In this document: one piece after another, positions 36,290-46,991 of the stretch
Layout of the letters: each line of letters opens with the position of its first letter
Numbering within the stretch: position 1 is the stretch's first letter
Assembly (NCBI GenBank): GCA_035048495.1
Contig: CM068548.1
Span: 11,211,464-11,275,463 of the forward strand
Length of the DNA stretch: 64,000 nucleotides
Reading direction: 5' to 3'
Origin: Euptelea pleiosperma
Taxonomy: Eukaryota > Streptophyta > Magnoliopsida > Ranunculales > Eupteleaceae
Notes under the pieces: model-generated
Told to the model about the DNA's origin: nothing
Seen by the model: the letters and a program-made list of their open reading frames with translations, nothing else
Database searches by the model: none
Program-made: the position numbers and the translations under genes

Positions 36290-36545
36290 ACGTACCACAG
36301 TACGAGCTACGTAGCACACTCTTAGATACCACTGACAGGATGTTTGGCCCATCCCTAGGTGGACCTACATACGAAATATCAGCCATTTCTAACCTTTGGA
36401 TCAGAGTAATCCAAATAATGCTGTAATTCCACGGTTAAAAATAAACCATGAAAAATACTAATCCAACAACTAGAAATCGCTAATCAAGCTGAATTTTGGT
36501 AGGTAGGTCCACCTAGGGATGGGCCAAATATCCGTCATCAAAGCC
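36290..36545. mobile_element. Foldback MITE, group 2 copy c (CCTAGGTGGACCTAC subtype)
   Basis: CCCATCCCTAGGTGGACC and the mirrored GGTCCACCTAGGGATGGG, with AATCAGCC-like and ATCAAGCTGA words between. The next related arm pair, to about 36715, is more degenerate. Confidence 0.75.
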
Positions 36546-36715
36546 TTACGCTTGATGGACCTACACATCGACAATTAGCCTGGTTGGTGATCACTAGCAA
36601 TTCGATGTGTGTATCCAAAACAATTCTTAGAGCTCCAATCTAATGGCTAGGGATCACCGATTAGGTTGATTTTTTTGGTGTGTAAGTCAAAGGGGTGGGC
36701 CCCAAAAGAGTGTGA
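36546..36715. mobile_element. Foldback MITE, group 2 copy d, degenerate
   Basis: TTAGCCTGGTTGGTGATCAC and the mirrored GATCACCGATTAGGTTGATT. The outer arms are barely matched. Confidence 0.5.
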
Positions 36716-37059
36716 CAAGTGCGTTTTCAAACACCACATGACCCTACAACGAAAGCGAACCGCAGGAAAAAAAAAATTGACGATGTCAAGATGGGAGGAT
36801 GAAAAGTCGTACCTTCTTGTACGTGGGACACAATTAATGGTTAGCATCCACAATCAAATGGGTCCCACTGGCTAAAAATTGACCTGATTCGCATGATCGG
36901 ATGAAAGTCCCCCAGCATATTTTAAAGAGGGATTACCTGTCCAACCGCTAATTGTGCATTTTGATGTATGGTGACAAAACCATCATTTTGATGGCTTTAA
37001 ATCCAATGGTTGGCGTGGTTTTAAGTTAATAGTCCATCGAAATCAACGGCCAAATGATA

Positions 37060-37120
37060 TCTAAAAGAACCTTTTAAAAAATGACCATGGATATATGTGG
37101 CGCACGACCATTTAAATTCA
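37060..37120. mobile_element. GAAGCAGCGATCATG family, partial copy
   Basis: TTTTAAAAAATGACCATGG and ATATATGTGGCGCACGA match the centre of the copy at 22206-22388; the arms are missing. Confidence 0.45.
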
Positions 37121-37333
37121 AGGTAGCCACGTCGTTCTTTTTTATTTGTGTAATCGGCCCCCACGTTAGTCTAGAAAGCCAATCTTGAGTTTTTTTTTTT
37201 TCCTTTTTAAAATTAATACACTTATTTTATGCATGTTCATGCACAATTATTTTAGAGCTATATGTTCTATTGAATTAGGGCTGTCAACGGATATTATTCA
37301 AATTGAATATAAGCATATCCGAATTTGAATCCG

Positions 37334-37659
37334 AATTCTTACACCTGATGGTGCCGCCCATGTAGAGATCATGTTGGACAATCCAACCATACATTAAGTT
37401 ATCTTTACCACGATGATCCTCATCATCAAAAATCAGTCCATCTTGACTATGCTAACCTCATAAAAAATTGAATTGAATTTGAAAAATCCAAACCATCCAA
37501 TTAAACCGTTATTTTGGGTCAATTTTTTTGTATGGTTAGCAATGTTGAAATTAACTGATATTTAGTGATGATGATCATCGTGGCAAACACAACTTAATGT
37601 ACATGATTGGATTGTCCAATGTGATCTCTACGTGAGACCCACCACCGGGTGTAAGAATT
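37334..37659. mobile_element. Foldback MITE, ATTCTTACACC family
   Basis: The right arm is the mirror of the left over about 150 bp: ends AATTCTTACACC and GGTGTAAGAATT, then GTAGAGATCATGTTGGACAA and its inverted copy, ACATTAAGTT and AACTTAATGT. It is inserted in a GGGCTGTCAACGGATATT-type repeat whose relative is at 44300. Single-arm relatives are near 40040-40190 and 52845-52950. Confidence 0.85.
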
Positions 37660-37730
37660 GGATGTAAGAAATCGGTGAAGCTCTATAAATCGGTATAGGC
37701 CTAAAACGTTTTTAACCTTATTTAACTGGA

Positions 37731-37900
37731 CCAAGGTTTTAAATTTTCCATAATAACATTATAACGGTCACTTAATGTTATCATTATGACCATTATAACG
37801 GGTCGCATCTGAAGTAAAATAAAAGATTTAAATTTATTTTTTCAAAAAAACCTTGAAAATGGTAAGAAAAAAAATTCCCTTCTGAAAAATAACGACCGTG
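37731..37900. repeat. ATAACGG-word element fragment, group 4
   Basis: AAGGTTTTAAATTTTCC followed by TAACATTATAACGGTCAC and ATTATAACGGGTCGCA. The right end is not clear. Confidence 0.5.
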
Positions 37901-37962
37901 TTTTACTAGAGCTGTACGGGTAAAGCACTGTTTGGGTGCAGGCTGCGGGAGGAATTATAGTT

Positions 37963-38358
37963 ATTAGCATAGGTCAGGCTCAGCCGACACGCAGTTTCAC
38001 ACACAATTTTGGTGTACCCACATGGAAGAAAAATCAATGACTGGTTTATTTTTGTGAGGATGATCTCCTCACCGTATAGGTCACCCCTACAAAAAAGAAT
38101 CAGCCCATTCTGAAATTTCTAACACCATCGAATGTGGGTTTCAAGTTAACTGTAAAAAATAGACGGTCCATAATAATTCAACTTGTAAACCATGCTATGA
38201 ATATCAGAATGATTTGAATTTTTGTGAGGATAATCTCCTCACCATCGAGACCATCCTCACCAAAAATTATCCCATTCCAAAAGTTCTAATTTATATATTG
38301 CCCCCGACAATTTCCGAGTGTGAAAATAGGTGTCCGCTGAGCCTGACCCATTAGTTAT
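37963..38358. mobile_element. Mutator-like MITE, group 1 long subtype, copy 5
   Basis: The element is about 37971-38349. The left end is AGGTCAGGCTCAGCCGACAC and the right end in reverse complement GGGTCAGGCTCAGCGGACAC. It aligns along its length with 46072-46468: GTACCCACATGGAAGA, GAGGATGATCTCCTCACC, TTCTGAAATTTCTAAC, ACGGTCCATAAT. The flanking ATTAG words resemble a decayed 9-bp duplication. Confidence 0.8.
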
Positions 38359-38569
38359 TACTACGATTGTAGCCTTTGAAGGGGAGTTATGTTTGGTAAA
38401 AGGCAAACCTCTTCACGTGGATTGATTTATAATAATGGAGTCCGTCCGGACACTGCAGTCATTGCCAACCAAACTGGTTTTAACCTACCAAACAATGGAA
38501 GATAATAATTACAAGCAATTCCAAACACTCCCATGTGCGCATGTTTCACGTATTAATTTACCTTTGGGA

Positions 38570-38759
38570 TGCCATGTGCGACGTACACACTCGTAGAGAT
38601 CACTGACCATATTGATGTTTTTCCCATCCCTACGTGGACCTACATGCAAAAAATCAGCCTGATTATATGATTTGTAAGGATTTGATTGGAGTATTTTTCA
38701 TGGGTTGATTTGGGGTACTCAGATCCAAAGGTTTAAAATAACTAATCAAGCTGATACTT

Positions 38760-38815
<56 letters not shown>

Positions 38816-38880
38816 TCCACCTAGGGATGGGACAAACATCCATACGGTCAGTAGTTTCTAATAGTGTGCCGCGTGACTTA
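38570..38880. mobile_element. Foldback MITE, group 2 copy e, with (AT)n expansion
   Basis: CCCATCCCTACGTGGACCTA and the mirrored TAGGTCCACCTAGGGATGGG. An (AT)n run of about 50 bp at 38762-38812 lies where related copies have a short TATAT after GATTTTTGG. Confidence 0.75.
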
Positions 38881-40019
38881 TACTATTGTCCCATTGATGA
38901 GGAACGTCGGTGTGCTGGACAACCCGATCTTTGAAAGGCCGTACTCCAATCCAAGTTTTGTCTTTAGAATAGAGGCACTTAATGAGGGAAAGTTTGGCCT
39001 TTAAAGTACAGAGGTCTCTAATTGTCACAAATGTGGGTGGTAACCACGGTTTTGGCTTTATAATAATATAGATAATTCACCTTCGATACGAAGGAGGCGT
39101 TAAGGAAGTAAAAGAGTGTGTAGGAGATCGTTTGGATGAGAGGAAAATTAAGTAATATGATGAGGGTTAATCTGGGAAACAAAAATTAAGACAGGAAGGA
39201 GGCCACGTGGATGAGAGAGAAACGTTTTGCTACGCATTAGCTTTAGTATAGAAGTATAAATAGATTGGGTCTACTTGGCCTTATATGTGGGTGAGTAGAG
39301 TGTAAACGGGTCGAGTTTGGTACCAGAGTACCCGGACCCAAACCGATTATTGAACGGGTTACCCTCTAATCTGGGTATGAATGCTCACAACGGAAAACCA
39401 CCATAGAGTCCCACAACAACCGTCCGATTTATAATCGTCAACCGCAAGAACCATTTTGGAGTCTCTATCATAGTTGTTCAATTGAGATCAGGCGATTATT
39501 AGTTTGTCGGTGCAATCTAATTGAGAGTTTCCACTGTAATTGTAAGCGTGGGGCTACATTGACCATCATCCAATGTCAGCTTGCTAGGTGACGATGAACA
39601 TGTTGGGGATACCAGGCCCATTTCTAGGTGGGGTGTTTTTTTTTTGATTGATACAGAGCATGTATCATGTTGATGTGTATGTATAATGTAGTACTGATGA
39701 TAGTTACATACATTGGTACATACGTGCCATTTATATATGCATGTGCCATCTAAGCATCCTCAAGAGATCTCATATATAGGTCAACAAGAGGAAGAGCAAC
39801 GGCTTTAAAAATGTTGTCATGATCATGATGCATTCATGGTCGTTGGTGGTAGTTCATCAACCATGAACCATGTCGGTGCTAGCAATATCGTTGTACAGTA
39901 TCCGAGTTCTATGCGCTCGGCCTGTCGTTGCAAAAGGGTTCTTCGACCTCGACCTCGAACTCAACCTCCCCTTTGTATGACACGTATTCCTAAATCGTGG
40001 TTATTTTAAATGATGTAAT
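38881..40019. other. Intergenic DNA
   Basis: No gene or clear element seen. TGTATGTACAT-like words repeat around 39650-39760. Confidence 0.45.
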
Positions 40020-40039
40020 CGTGGTTACATCCAATGGCG

Positions 40040-40190
40040 GGGCCCACATGAAGATCATGCTCGACAATCCAACCACATAAGGTGTGGTCTTCACCATGTT
40101 GATCATCATCACCAAAAATCAATCAATTCTGATATCACTAATCTTATGAAAAGTTGATTTAATATAACGGCTAATTGAATAGTCTGAATT
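40040..40190. mobile_element. ATTCTTACACC family, single arm
   Basis: CCCACATGAAGATCATG, GACAATCCAACCACATAAG and ATCATCATCACCAAAAATCA follow the order of the left arm at 37334-37490. Confidence 0.55.
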
Positions 40191-40962
40191 TTACAAATTT
40201 AAGTCTACTTTTCTCGAGGCTAAAAATGTCTAAATGGACTGCTTTTCAATTCTCATATAGTGAAAGTTCTTGAATCATTTTCGCCCCGTAGATACAATCA
40301 ATATATGGTGGAGCTGGGGTTTTGTTCAAGGGTGGGCAATATTGTACAAATTTTATTCTAAGGTGGGCAAAAGTGTACTTTTCTAAGGTGGGTGTGCAAA
40401 AGGGTCCTTTGAAAAGATAAGACAATTTCCTTGCCCACCCTCACCCTCACCCTTCCCGACTACCACTGGATACAATGGTATGGTATGGAAAGTAATTAAG
40501 TTGTTCTTAAGAAACTATTTTGGAAATATAGATACAATGGTATGGTAAGTAATAAGTGCTTATTAAGGGGTTGTATTGAAAACGTGAATTATAGCATGAA
40601 AAATAATTAAGTAGTTAAACAGGGACGTAAGTTTCTTGAAACCCAAATATTTTTGTTTTATATCATCTCTACCCTACCCGACTAGTCACTGTCGACCCTA
40701 CTGAACTCATTGGGATCCTCTTCGAAAATCTTCATAATCATATTAACTGGCGTCGCAAATGAATAACTCCATCATCTTCTGCCGACTCTGGTTCCCATTA
40801 AAGGTAAGCTTCCAAGCTTATCGCATTAAGAAGCAACTGTGCAACCAAATCCAGAACATAACAATCATAACAAGATAGTGTCGTGCCTTCATGTACAGTA
40901 CTTTAGCATCATCAAAAATACAGACTGAAATCAATTCAAAACAGAGAAATCAGCCTTTTAAC

Positions 40963-41215
40963 TCAATTCATTGCTGTAAACGATAATGCTGACCATGATC
41001 GCGAGCTCTGTATTGTTGAATTTTCCAAGAATTTCCTTATCTGCAAGAAAAGGAAGCTAATCTTGTCCAAATCCTGAAAATTTAAGAAAGAAAAACTTTA
41101 TTAAACGATCATATCAAGGTTTCAAGGAAAATAAATTGAATTAGTAGGAACTACTCACATCAGATGCATTAGAGATGAGATATCTTGGGAAAATGTCTTC
41201 ATTGCTGTATTTCAT
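40963..41215 (-). CDS. Possible small two-exon gene, 55 residues, unknown
   Basis: Exon 1 41159-41215 (MKYSNEDIFPRYLISNASD) has a strong GAT|GTGAGT donor. TTTTCAG|GAT at 41073 opens exon 2 40963-41073 (DLDKISFLFLQIRKF..., TGA). Upstream lie a CTCTCTCTAGGGTTTAGTC stretch, which looks like a plant 5' UTR with a telo-box, and a GA-rich tract. I recognise no domain. It could be the start of a broken larger gene or a noncoding transcript. Confidence 0.35.
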
Positions 41216-41862
41216 GTTTGGAGAAATCTCAGAAATGAGAGAATTGTAGAGAGAGTAATGACTAAACCCTAGAGAGAGAGAGCTTGGAATTTGTTCTGCT
41301 TCTTTGGATTTTGGAGGGAAAGGTAGCATGTAGAAATAGAATTCCAAGAATTTGAAGTTTCTTCTCCCCCCCCTAAAACTTCTAATTACAGAAAAATCAC
41401 GGAATTAGAAATATAATTCCTGAAATTGGGTCCTCCCAAACATACAGATTTGTGATTCCAATAATCACAAATCCAAATCCGTCTCAATTCCAAGTTACCA
41501 AACTGACCCTTAGTCTCATTAATAATTTACTTAATGCCTTGAGTGCCCGTGATCATGTTCTTGGATCCAATTGTATCTTACTAATCATACTGTAAATTTG
41601 GCCCAACCCAGCCCATTTAGAAGGTTTGGCGGTCCAGCCTGCAGCCCGGCAAGCCAAACCCATATTAATGGGCTATGTGGCCCACTAAGGTACCTCCTCT
41701 TTTTTTTGAACTTTTTTGAAACCAGGCCTGGCCATACCCCAGGACCGTCTCAGCCCCGGATTGGCTCGTTTTACACCCCAACGTTTGATTGTGTTGTGCT
41801 AACTTTTTTATTTTCTAGAGGAAAAAGATGTAACTGGGTAGACCTCACGCCAAATGGCGTTA

Positions 41863-42090
41863 GGTAGAGCGATTTTTGTTACTGCCAATGTCGTCTGGAC
41901 ACACTGATCACCACATGAATGTTTAGCCCACCCATCAAATTCAACCATTTTTTTGGTACTAAATCCAATAGCTAGAAATCATCAAACAAGCTGATTTTTT
42001 GTATGAATATCTACCAGGGGGTGGGCTAAACATATATCCATGCGGTCACTTGGTCGGGAGGGTAGAGCTGAGTAACAAAATCACTCTACC
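41863..42090. mobile_element. Foldback MITE, group 2 copy f
   Basis: Ends GGTAGAGCGATTTTTGTTAC and the mirrored GTAACAAAATCACTCTACC. The core has CACATGAATGTTTAGCCCAC and the mirrored GTGGGCTAAACATATATCCA. Confidence 0.8.
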
Positions 42091-42131
42091 TTATTACATC
42101 ACGACCCTTTTCAAAACATCCCTTCAACAAT

Positions 42132-42324
42132 GGGTCAGGATCCATGGATACAAATTTCTGACTCATATTTTCACTCGAGCCCTCGCCATGGATTTCAGAA
42201 AATCCAATGGTGACTGACTTATGATAAAGTAAATGTCAGCTCGGCACTGTTAACCACCATTGGATTCATGAAACACACAGCGGAGAGCACGAGTCAGAAA
42301 ATATGAGTCCTCGGAAACTGATCC
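42132..42324. mobile_element. Mutator-like foldback MITE, group 1 copy 3
   Basis: Left end GGGTCAGGATCCATGG, right end in reverse complement GGATCAGTTTCCGAGG. Inside are TTTCTGACTCATATTTTC and its mirrored partner, and AATCCAATGGTG pairs. The flanks no longer show a clean 9-bp duplication. Confidence 0.7.
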
Positions 42325-42438
42325 TTAGTTCAAACCCTTGAGTGCTTTGTATTATTTTTCATAAATCACCCCTGTATACAATAAATGCCTTGAGAGTTGA
42401 GAGTTATCTTACTTTTATCTAAAATTGCCTGCAGTTAT

Positions 42439-42586
42439 ATATAAAATGGCTCAGGATCCTAGGACCCCCTTTTTTGTGACCCATCTCTTTGCACGATCGG
42501 CTGTGGATTTCAAGATCCACGAACACCAAGAGTGGTCAGAAAAAGAAAAAAAAAAGGGGGTGCCCTGAGCCCGACCCATATAAAAT
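42439..42586. mobile_element. Mutator-like foldback MITE, group 1 copy 4 (short)
   Basis: The element 42448-42577 lies between perfect 9-bp copies of ATATAAAAT (42439-42447, 42578-42586). The left end is GGCTCAGGATCC; the right end in reverse complement is GGGTCGGGCTCAGGGCACCC. At 130 bp it is an internally deleted form of copies 1 and 2. Confidence 0.88.
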
Positions 42587-43901
42587 TGCCTCCCCACCTT
42601 TTGGCCTCTCAACCATTTTTTTAGGCGAGATGATCCGCTCCACTGGACTACTGCTATTTTCAGTTTGGGGACAGTAAGAGGCCCACGGGCTAACCGGCTT
42701 GTCACGGAATGAACACATGAAGTACCTATCTAGGTAGGATACACACCAATCATCAAAGCCACCGGGTGGGTATGTGGACCCTCAACCTTTGCTTCACTTT
42801 TACTCCCCCACGATGTCAATGGAGTTGGGACGTTAATGGGTCTGGATTTTGGATGGTAGTAACCGTGCTTATAGCTTATCGCTGTAAGTGGTGGGTAAAA
42901 TCAATGGGTTTGGGTATTTTAGGATAATTCTGCTACTTCTGCTTTTATCCGTAACTTGTGAAAAAGTATTGTTTCAAACTACTAAAATCCGTCCCAAACC
43001 ACAATAAGTAATTTTTTTTTTGCTTATTTTCCGCAATACCAAACTTTTCCCATTCAAATATTTTTCGTATCTAAAACTTATCAGCTAGGGAAATTCTTAC
43101 TTTTCTATAGTATTTACAGATGCATTACTATATGTGCCAAATCGTCAAGCCTTTTCACGTGTCACCTCAAGATACGTAACTCGATGTCCCATTTCTTGGA
43201 CCAAGTATTCGAGGTTGGCTCACATAGACTTTGAGCCCGTCATTAACTTGTAGACCTTGCTTAGGTCCCTCGCTTTGAGAGCTTGGTTTTGTGGCTAGGG
43301 AGAGCTGAACTTTAAAGGGACCCTAGCCCGAATGAAAGAACAAGGTGCTCCCTAGATGGTCGGTTTGGCCTTAGCAGTGCAAGTACTAACACCCCATGCT
43401 TTCGATGTGACAAAACCTACCCACCGGAGGTCATGAGGGGTGAAATAATCATTGCCACTGAACACCACACGACAGTACCGTGTTGCAAAAACTAGCCAGC
43501 ATGTCGATAGTCTGCTAAATGAGATGACCGACACGTCGGAAATGTGCTTTAGGAGCCACCCAACACATTGTTTTCTTATAAGGGCAGCGAGTTCCACCCT
43601 TATTAATAGAACCCTCTCCCTCTCAGAAAGAGATGGGAGATCAGACTGCTTGACTCCCTCTGTCTCTCACAAAAAGCTCTTGACTTGAGACCTACTTTCT
43701 CCGTTCTTCTTAAGGTTACTATTTGAGTCGAACTGTGTTCTAACAGGCATAGAATCAAAGTGATAACATTTTCAAAGTAATTTTTCTATGTAATAAGATT
43801 GTGATAGAACTATCATTTCAGGTGTCCTAAATATCTTAGTCAAAAACATTAAAAAAAAAGTCAATAATGGATATGGCATTAAATACCATATAATGTAATT
43901 A
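42587..43901. other. Intergenic DNA
   Basis: No gene recognised. The frames in 43352-43688 overlap on both strands and match nothing I know. Confidence 0.45.
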
Positions 43902-44044
43902 ACTAGTAGGTGTCCCGTGCCCACGGCACTCCTCGACAAAGTGTTAGTCAAAATTGGGTGTGAGTGGCTGAGATCCACCGTTCAGTTGGGGGATAAGATC
44001 TCGGCTCTTCTTTATGAAGCCTAAAAGAGGGGGAGACAACTAAT
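43902..44044. repeat. ACTAGT-ended element, inverted single copy
   Basis: ACTAGTAGGTGTCCCGTGCC, GTGTGAGTGGCTGAGATCCA, GATAAGATCTC and GAGGGGGAGACAAC. Reverse orientation of the tandem pair at 15156-15497. Confidence 0.75.
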
Positions 44045-44289
44045 ATCATTATAATGGCCTTATAACCATTGTTTTAAACCATGCTTTGTACTACCCACAA
44101 GAGTCTGAGACTCTAAGTTTAGCTAATGTTTGAAGTTGGGAAAGAACTTTCTATGAATAGCATTCAGGTGAATATAATCAATAAGATAAATTTAATATCT
44201 AATGCAATGTTAGGCCTACTTAACTAGGCAAAGATTAAAGATCAGAGGCGACAAGATATACCCATCAATGTTGGATAATTGTTTTCTCA

Positions 44290-44520
44290 AACCTAGTAGG
44301 GTTGTCGACGGATGTTATTCTAAATAAATATAAGCATATCCAAATCCAAATCCATAAAAAATATTCGATATTCGAATTTGATTCGAAATCTGATGGATAT
44401 TATAAATTAATATTCAAATTCAAATTCAAATTTGATTAACTTATTGGATACCAAAAATATTCGATGGATAAGTAAATTAGATATTTATATATAGTTGTGG
44501 ATGCGATTTATAAAGTTTTA
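44290..44520. repeat. GGATATTCGAA-word repeat
   Basis: GGGTTGTCGACGGATGTTAT, then loose repetition of ATTCGA/AAATTCAAAT words. Related to 37277-37333. Confidence 0.5.
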
Positions 44521-44791
44521 AAAAAATATTTTTATCATTCAGGTCAATGGGTTTTGAACCCAAGACCTCTTGGGTTATAATATAACTAATTTTAAAGAGA
44601 GCTAGGTCTTGAACCCAAAATCTTTTGATGTTTCAAAAGCTTCAAATACCTTTGCTTTTAGGAGCCAAAAACTTATAAGATTGAATCAAAATTTTGGAGA
44701 GAAATCTTTGTTGGTTTTTGTACTTTTCCTTCAAACATTTAATCCCACATTGCTCTTGAGGACTTTTGAATATACCTAGATATATATATAC

Positions 44792-44937
44792 ACTAGTGGG
44801 TGGCCCGTGCCCCCGACACTCCCCAAAAAAGTGTTTGCCCAAATCGGGTGTGAGTGGCTGAGATCCAATATTGTCCAATTGCGGATAAGATCTCAGTCAT
44901 CTATATATGAAACCTATAAGAGGGGGAGACAACTGAG
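44792..44937. repeat. ACTAGT-ended element, second inverted single copy
   Basis: ACTAGTGGGTGGCCCGTGCC, then GTGTGAGTGGCTGAGATCCA and GAGGGGGAGACAACTG in the same order as 43902-44044. Confidence 0.75.
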
Positions 44938-45062
44938 CTCCCTTGTTATATGGATATGAGAAAATTGGGAACTAAGATTGCAACCCTTAGGCCTCTTAAA
45001 TTTTATGTCAAAGGGGCACAACTATACAAACCAAAATATTCTAACCTCACAAATGCGCAAAG

Positions 45063-45392
45063 TTGTTGACCAACCACAATACGAGCCATGTGGCATACTC
45101 TCAGAGATTTTTGACCATATGGATGTTTGGCACAACCCTAGATGGACATAAAAGCAAAAATTAGCCTGATTAATGATTTTTTAAGTGTTGGATTAGTCAC
45201 TTTCGTGGGTAGATTTTTAATTGTGACCATTACTTGGGGTACAAAGATCCAAATGTTTGAAATCACTAATCAGGCTTATTTTTGGTTTGTAGGTCCACCT
45301 AGGGATTGGCCAAACGTCCATACGGCCAGTTAGTGTACTCTAGGAATGAGCCATGTAGCTCATATTGTGGTCGATCAGCAATTACTGGCCGA
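45063..45392. mobile_element. Foldback MITE, group 2 copy g (CCTAG subtype)
   Basis: Outer arms GACCAACCACAATACGAGCC and the mirrored GAGCCATGTAGCTCATATTG. Core GGATGTTTGGCACAACCCTA and the mirrored TAGGGATTGGCCAAACGTCC. Confidence 0.75.
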
Positions 45393-45868
45393 ACATCCAT
45401 ATTGTCAATCGTCTCTAAAGAGTGTGCCATGTGACTCATACGGACATCCGTGAGCGTCCATAAGCAAATACTGTCCATCATCAAATATTTATTCCACAAA
45501 TGCTTGACCCAAAAAGTCATCACGCAAATCCAAGTCTGTCCATCAATACATGGGGAGTGGGCCCACAAACTCAATGAAAAATCTCTGTTAAATCATGCGG
45601 ACCCCAGCTTCCAAAGTACTGATGATCAGCCCTTGATTTGCTTGACACCCTTTTGTTTCCGTCTAGTTTGGAATGACGGAGTAACCAAACTAGTGTGGCT
45701 CTGTCTCTAATTCCTAATATCTCCATTTCTGGTTCCTAGCTTCCAACTCTCCGAATAAAGCCAATATCAAGCATCAGATGCCACGTGTACGACCACGACA
45801 TATGCTTCGTTGTCTTCGACCAAACCTCACGTGTTCCATGACATTGCAACGTGGCTCCAACCATTAAT

Positions 45869-46991
45869 GGCTTATTAGGGCTGCAACTTGGGCGGGCTCA
45901 ACCCGAGCCCGACGGGTTGAACACGACATTAGGGTTGGGTTGGGTTAACCCTTTTAGAACTTGGGTTGGGCTTGGGCCGGATTTTTGGTAACCCGATAAA
46001 ATTGGGTTGGGTTAGGGTTGAGGCTTGGCCCAACCCGAGCTTGACTTACAAAGTATATATATATTAGTTTTGGGTCAGGATTGGGGGGCAACAATTTCAT
46101 ACAACATTTTTGACAACAATTTTGACGTACCCACATGGAAGATGAATCAATAGCTGATTTTTGGTGAGGATGATCTCCTCATCATATAGATCACCCCTAC
46201 AAAAATTCAGCTTATTCTGAAATTTCTAACCCCATCAAATGTGGTTTTCAAGTTAACGATAAAAATAAACGGTCCATAATTCTTCAACTTGTAAACCAGT
46301 CTACGAATATCAAATTGATTTGAATTTTTAGGAGGATGATCTCCTCACTATAGAGACCATCCTTGCCAAAAATCATCTCATTCCAATACTTATAATTTAT
46401 AAATTGGCCGACGCCAATTTTTGTTGTAAAAAATGTTGTATGAAATTGTTGTCCCCTGATCCTGACCCATTAGTTTTACCGACAAATATCTACACGATAT
46501 TTTGACAAATGCAATAACCCATGGATGTTTGTCTTTAGTAACTACAACCTTTTGTGTGATATTACAAAATGTCATTGAAACTACATTTTGACATTTTATG
46601 CGATCAGTTGATAGTGAAAATATCGTATTTTTCTTTAACGATTGTTTCTGGTTATTTCTTTAATGACTTTTATCATGCATATGAGTTAATGAACTTTTCT
46701 GTTATTGTGAAAATATCATATTTTTTTTCACCAGCTTTGGAAATGAAGTTATGCTATTATTTAATACTAAGCACAACGACTATTTTATTGACCGATAAAT
46801 TATTTTAATACAATATTTTCAATCAATAAAAAAATTAAGAAATTGACCAACCTGACTAACCTGATGTTAGGGTTGGAAAAATCTAAGCCCAACCTTGGGT
46901 TGAGTTGGGTTAGAGTTGACAGCCTTTAAGGTTGGGTTGGGCTAGGGTTGACCTCCAACCCAACCCGCCCGAGTTGCAACCCCAGGCTTAT
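45869..46991. mobile_element. hAT-like non-autonomous element containing a nested MITE
   Basis: The element 45876-46984 is flanked by exact GGCTTAT copies (45869-45875, 46985-46991). Its ends TAGGGCTGCAAC and (reverse complement) TGGGGTTGCAAC are inverted, followed by GGGCGGGTT/AACCCGAGCCC and GGGTTGGGTTAGGGTTG words on both sides. TIR style and a 7-8-bp duplication fit hAT. No transposase. A group 1 element is nested at 46072-46468. Confidence 0.7.
46063..46477. mobile_element. Mutator-like MITE, group 1 long subtype, copy 6 (nested)
   Basis: The element 46072-46468 lies between perfect 9-bp copies of ATTAGTTTT (46063-46071, 46469-46477). TIRs: GGGTCAGGATTGGGGGGCAA and, mirrored, GGGTCAGGATCAGGGGACAA, continuing through CAATTTCATACAACATTTTT on both ends. 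No coding. Confidence 0.92.
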
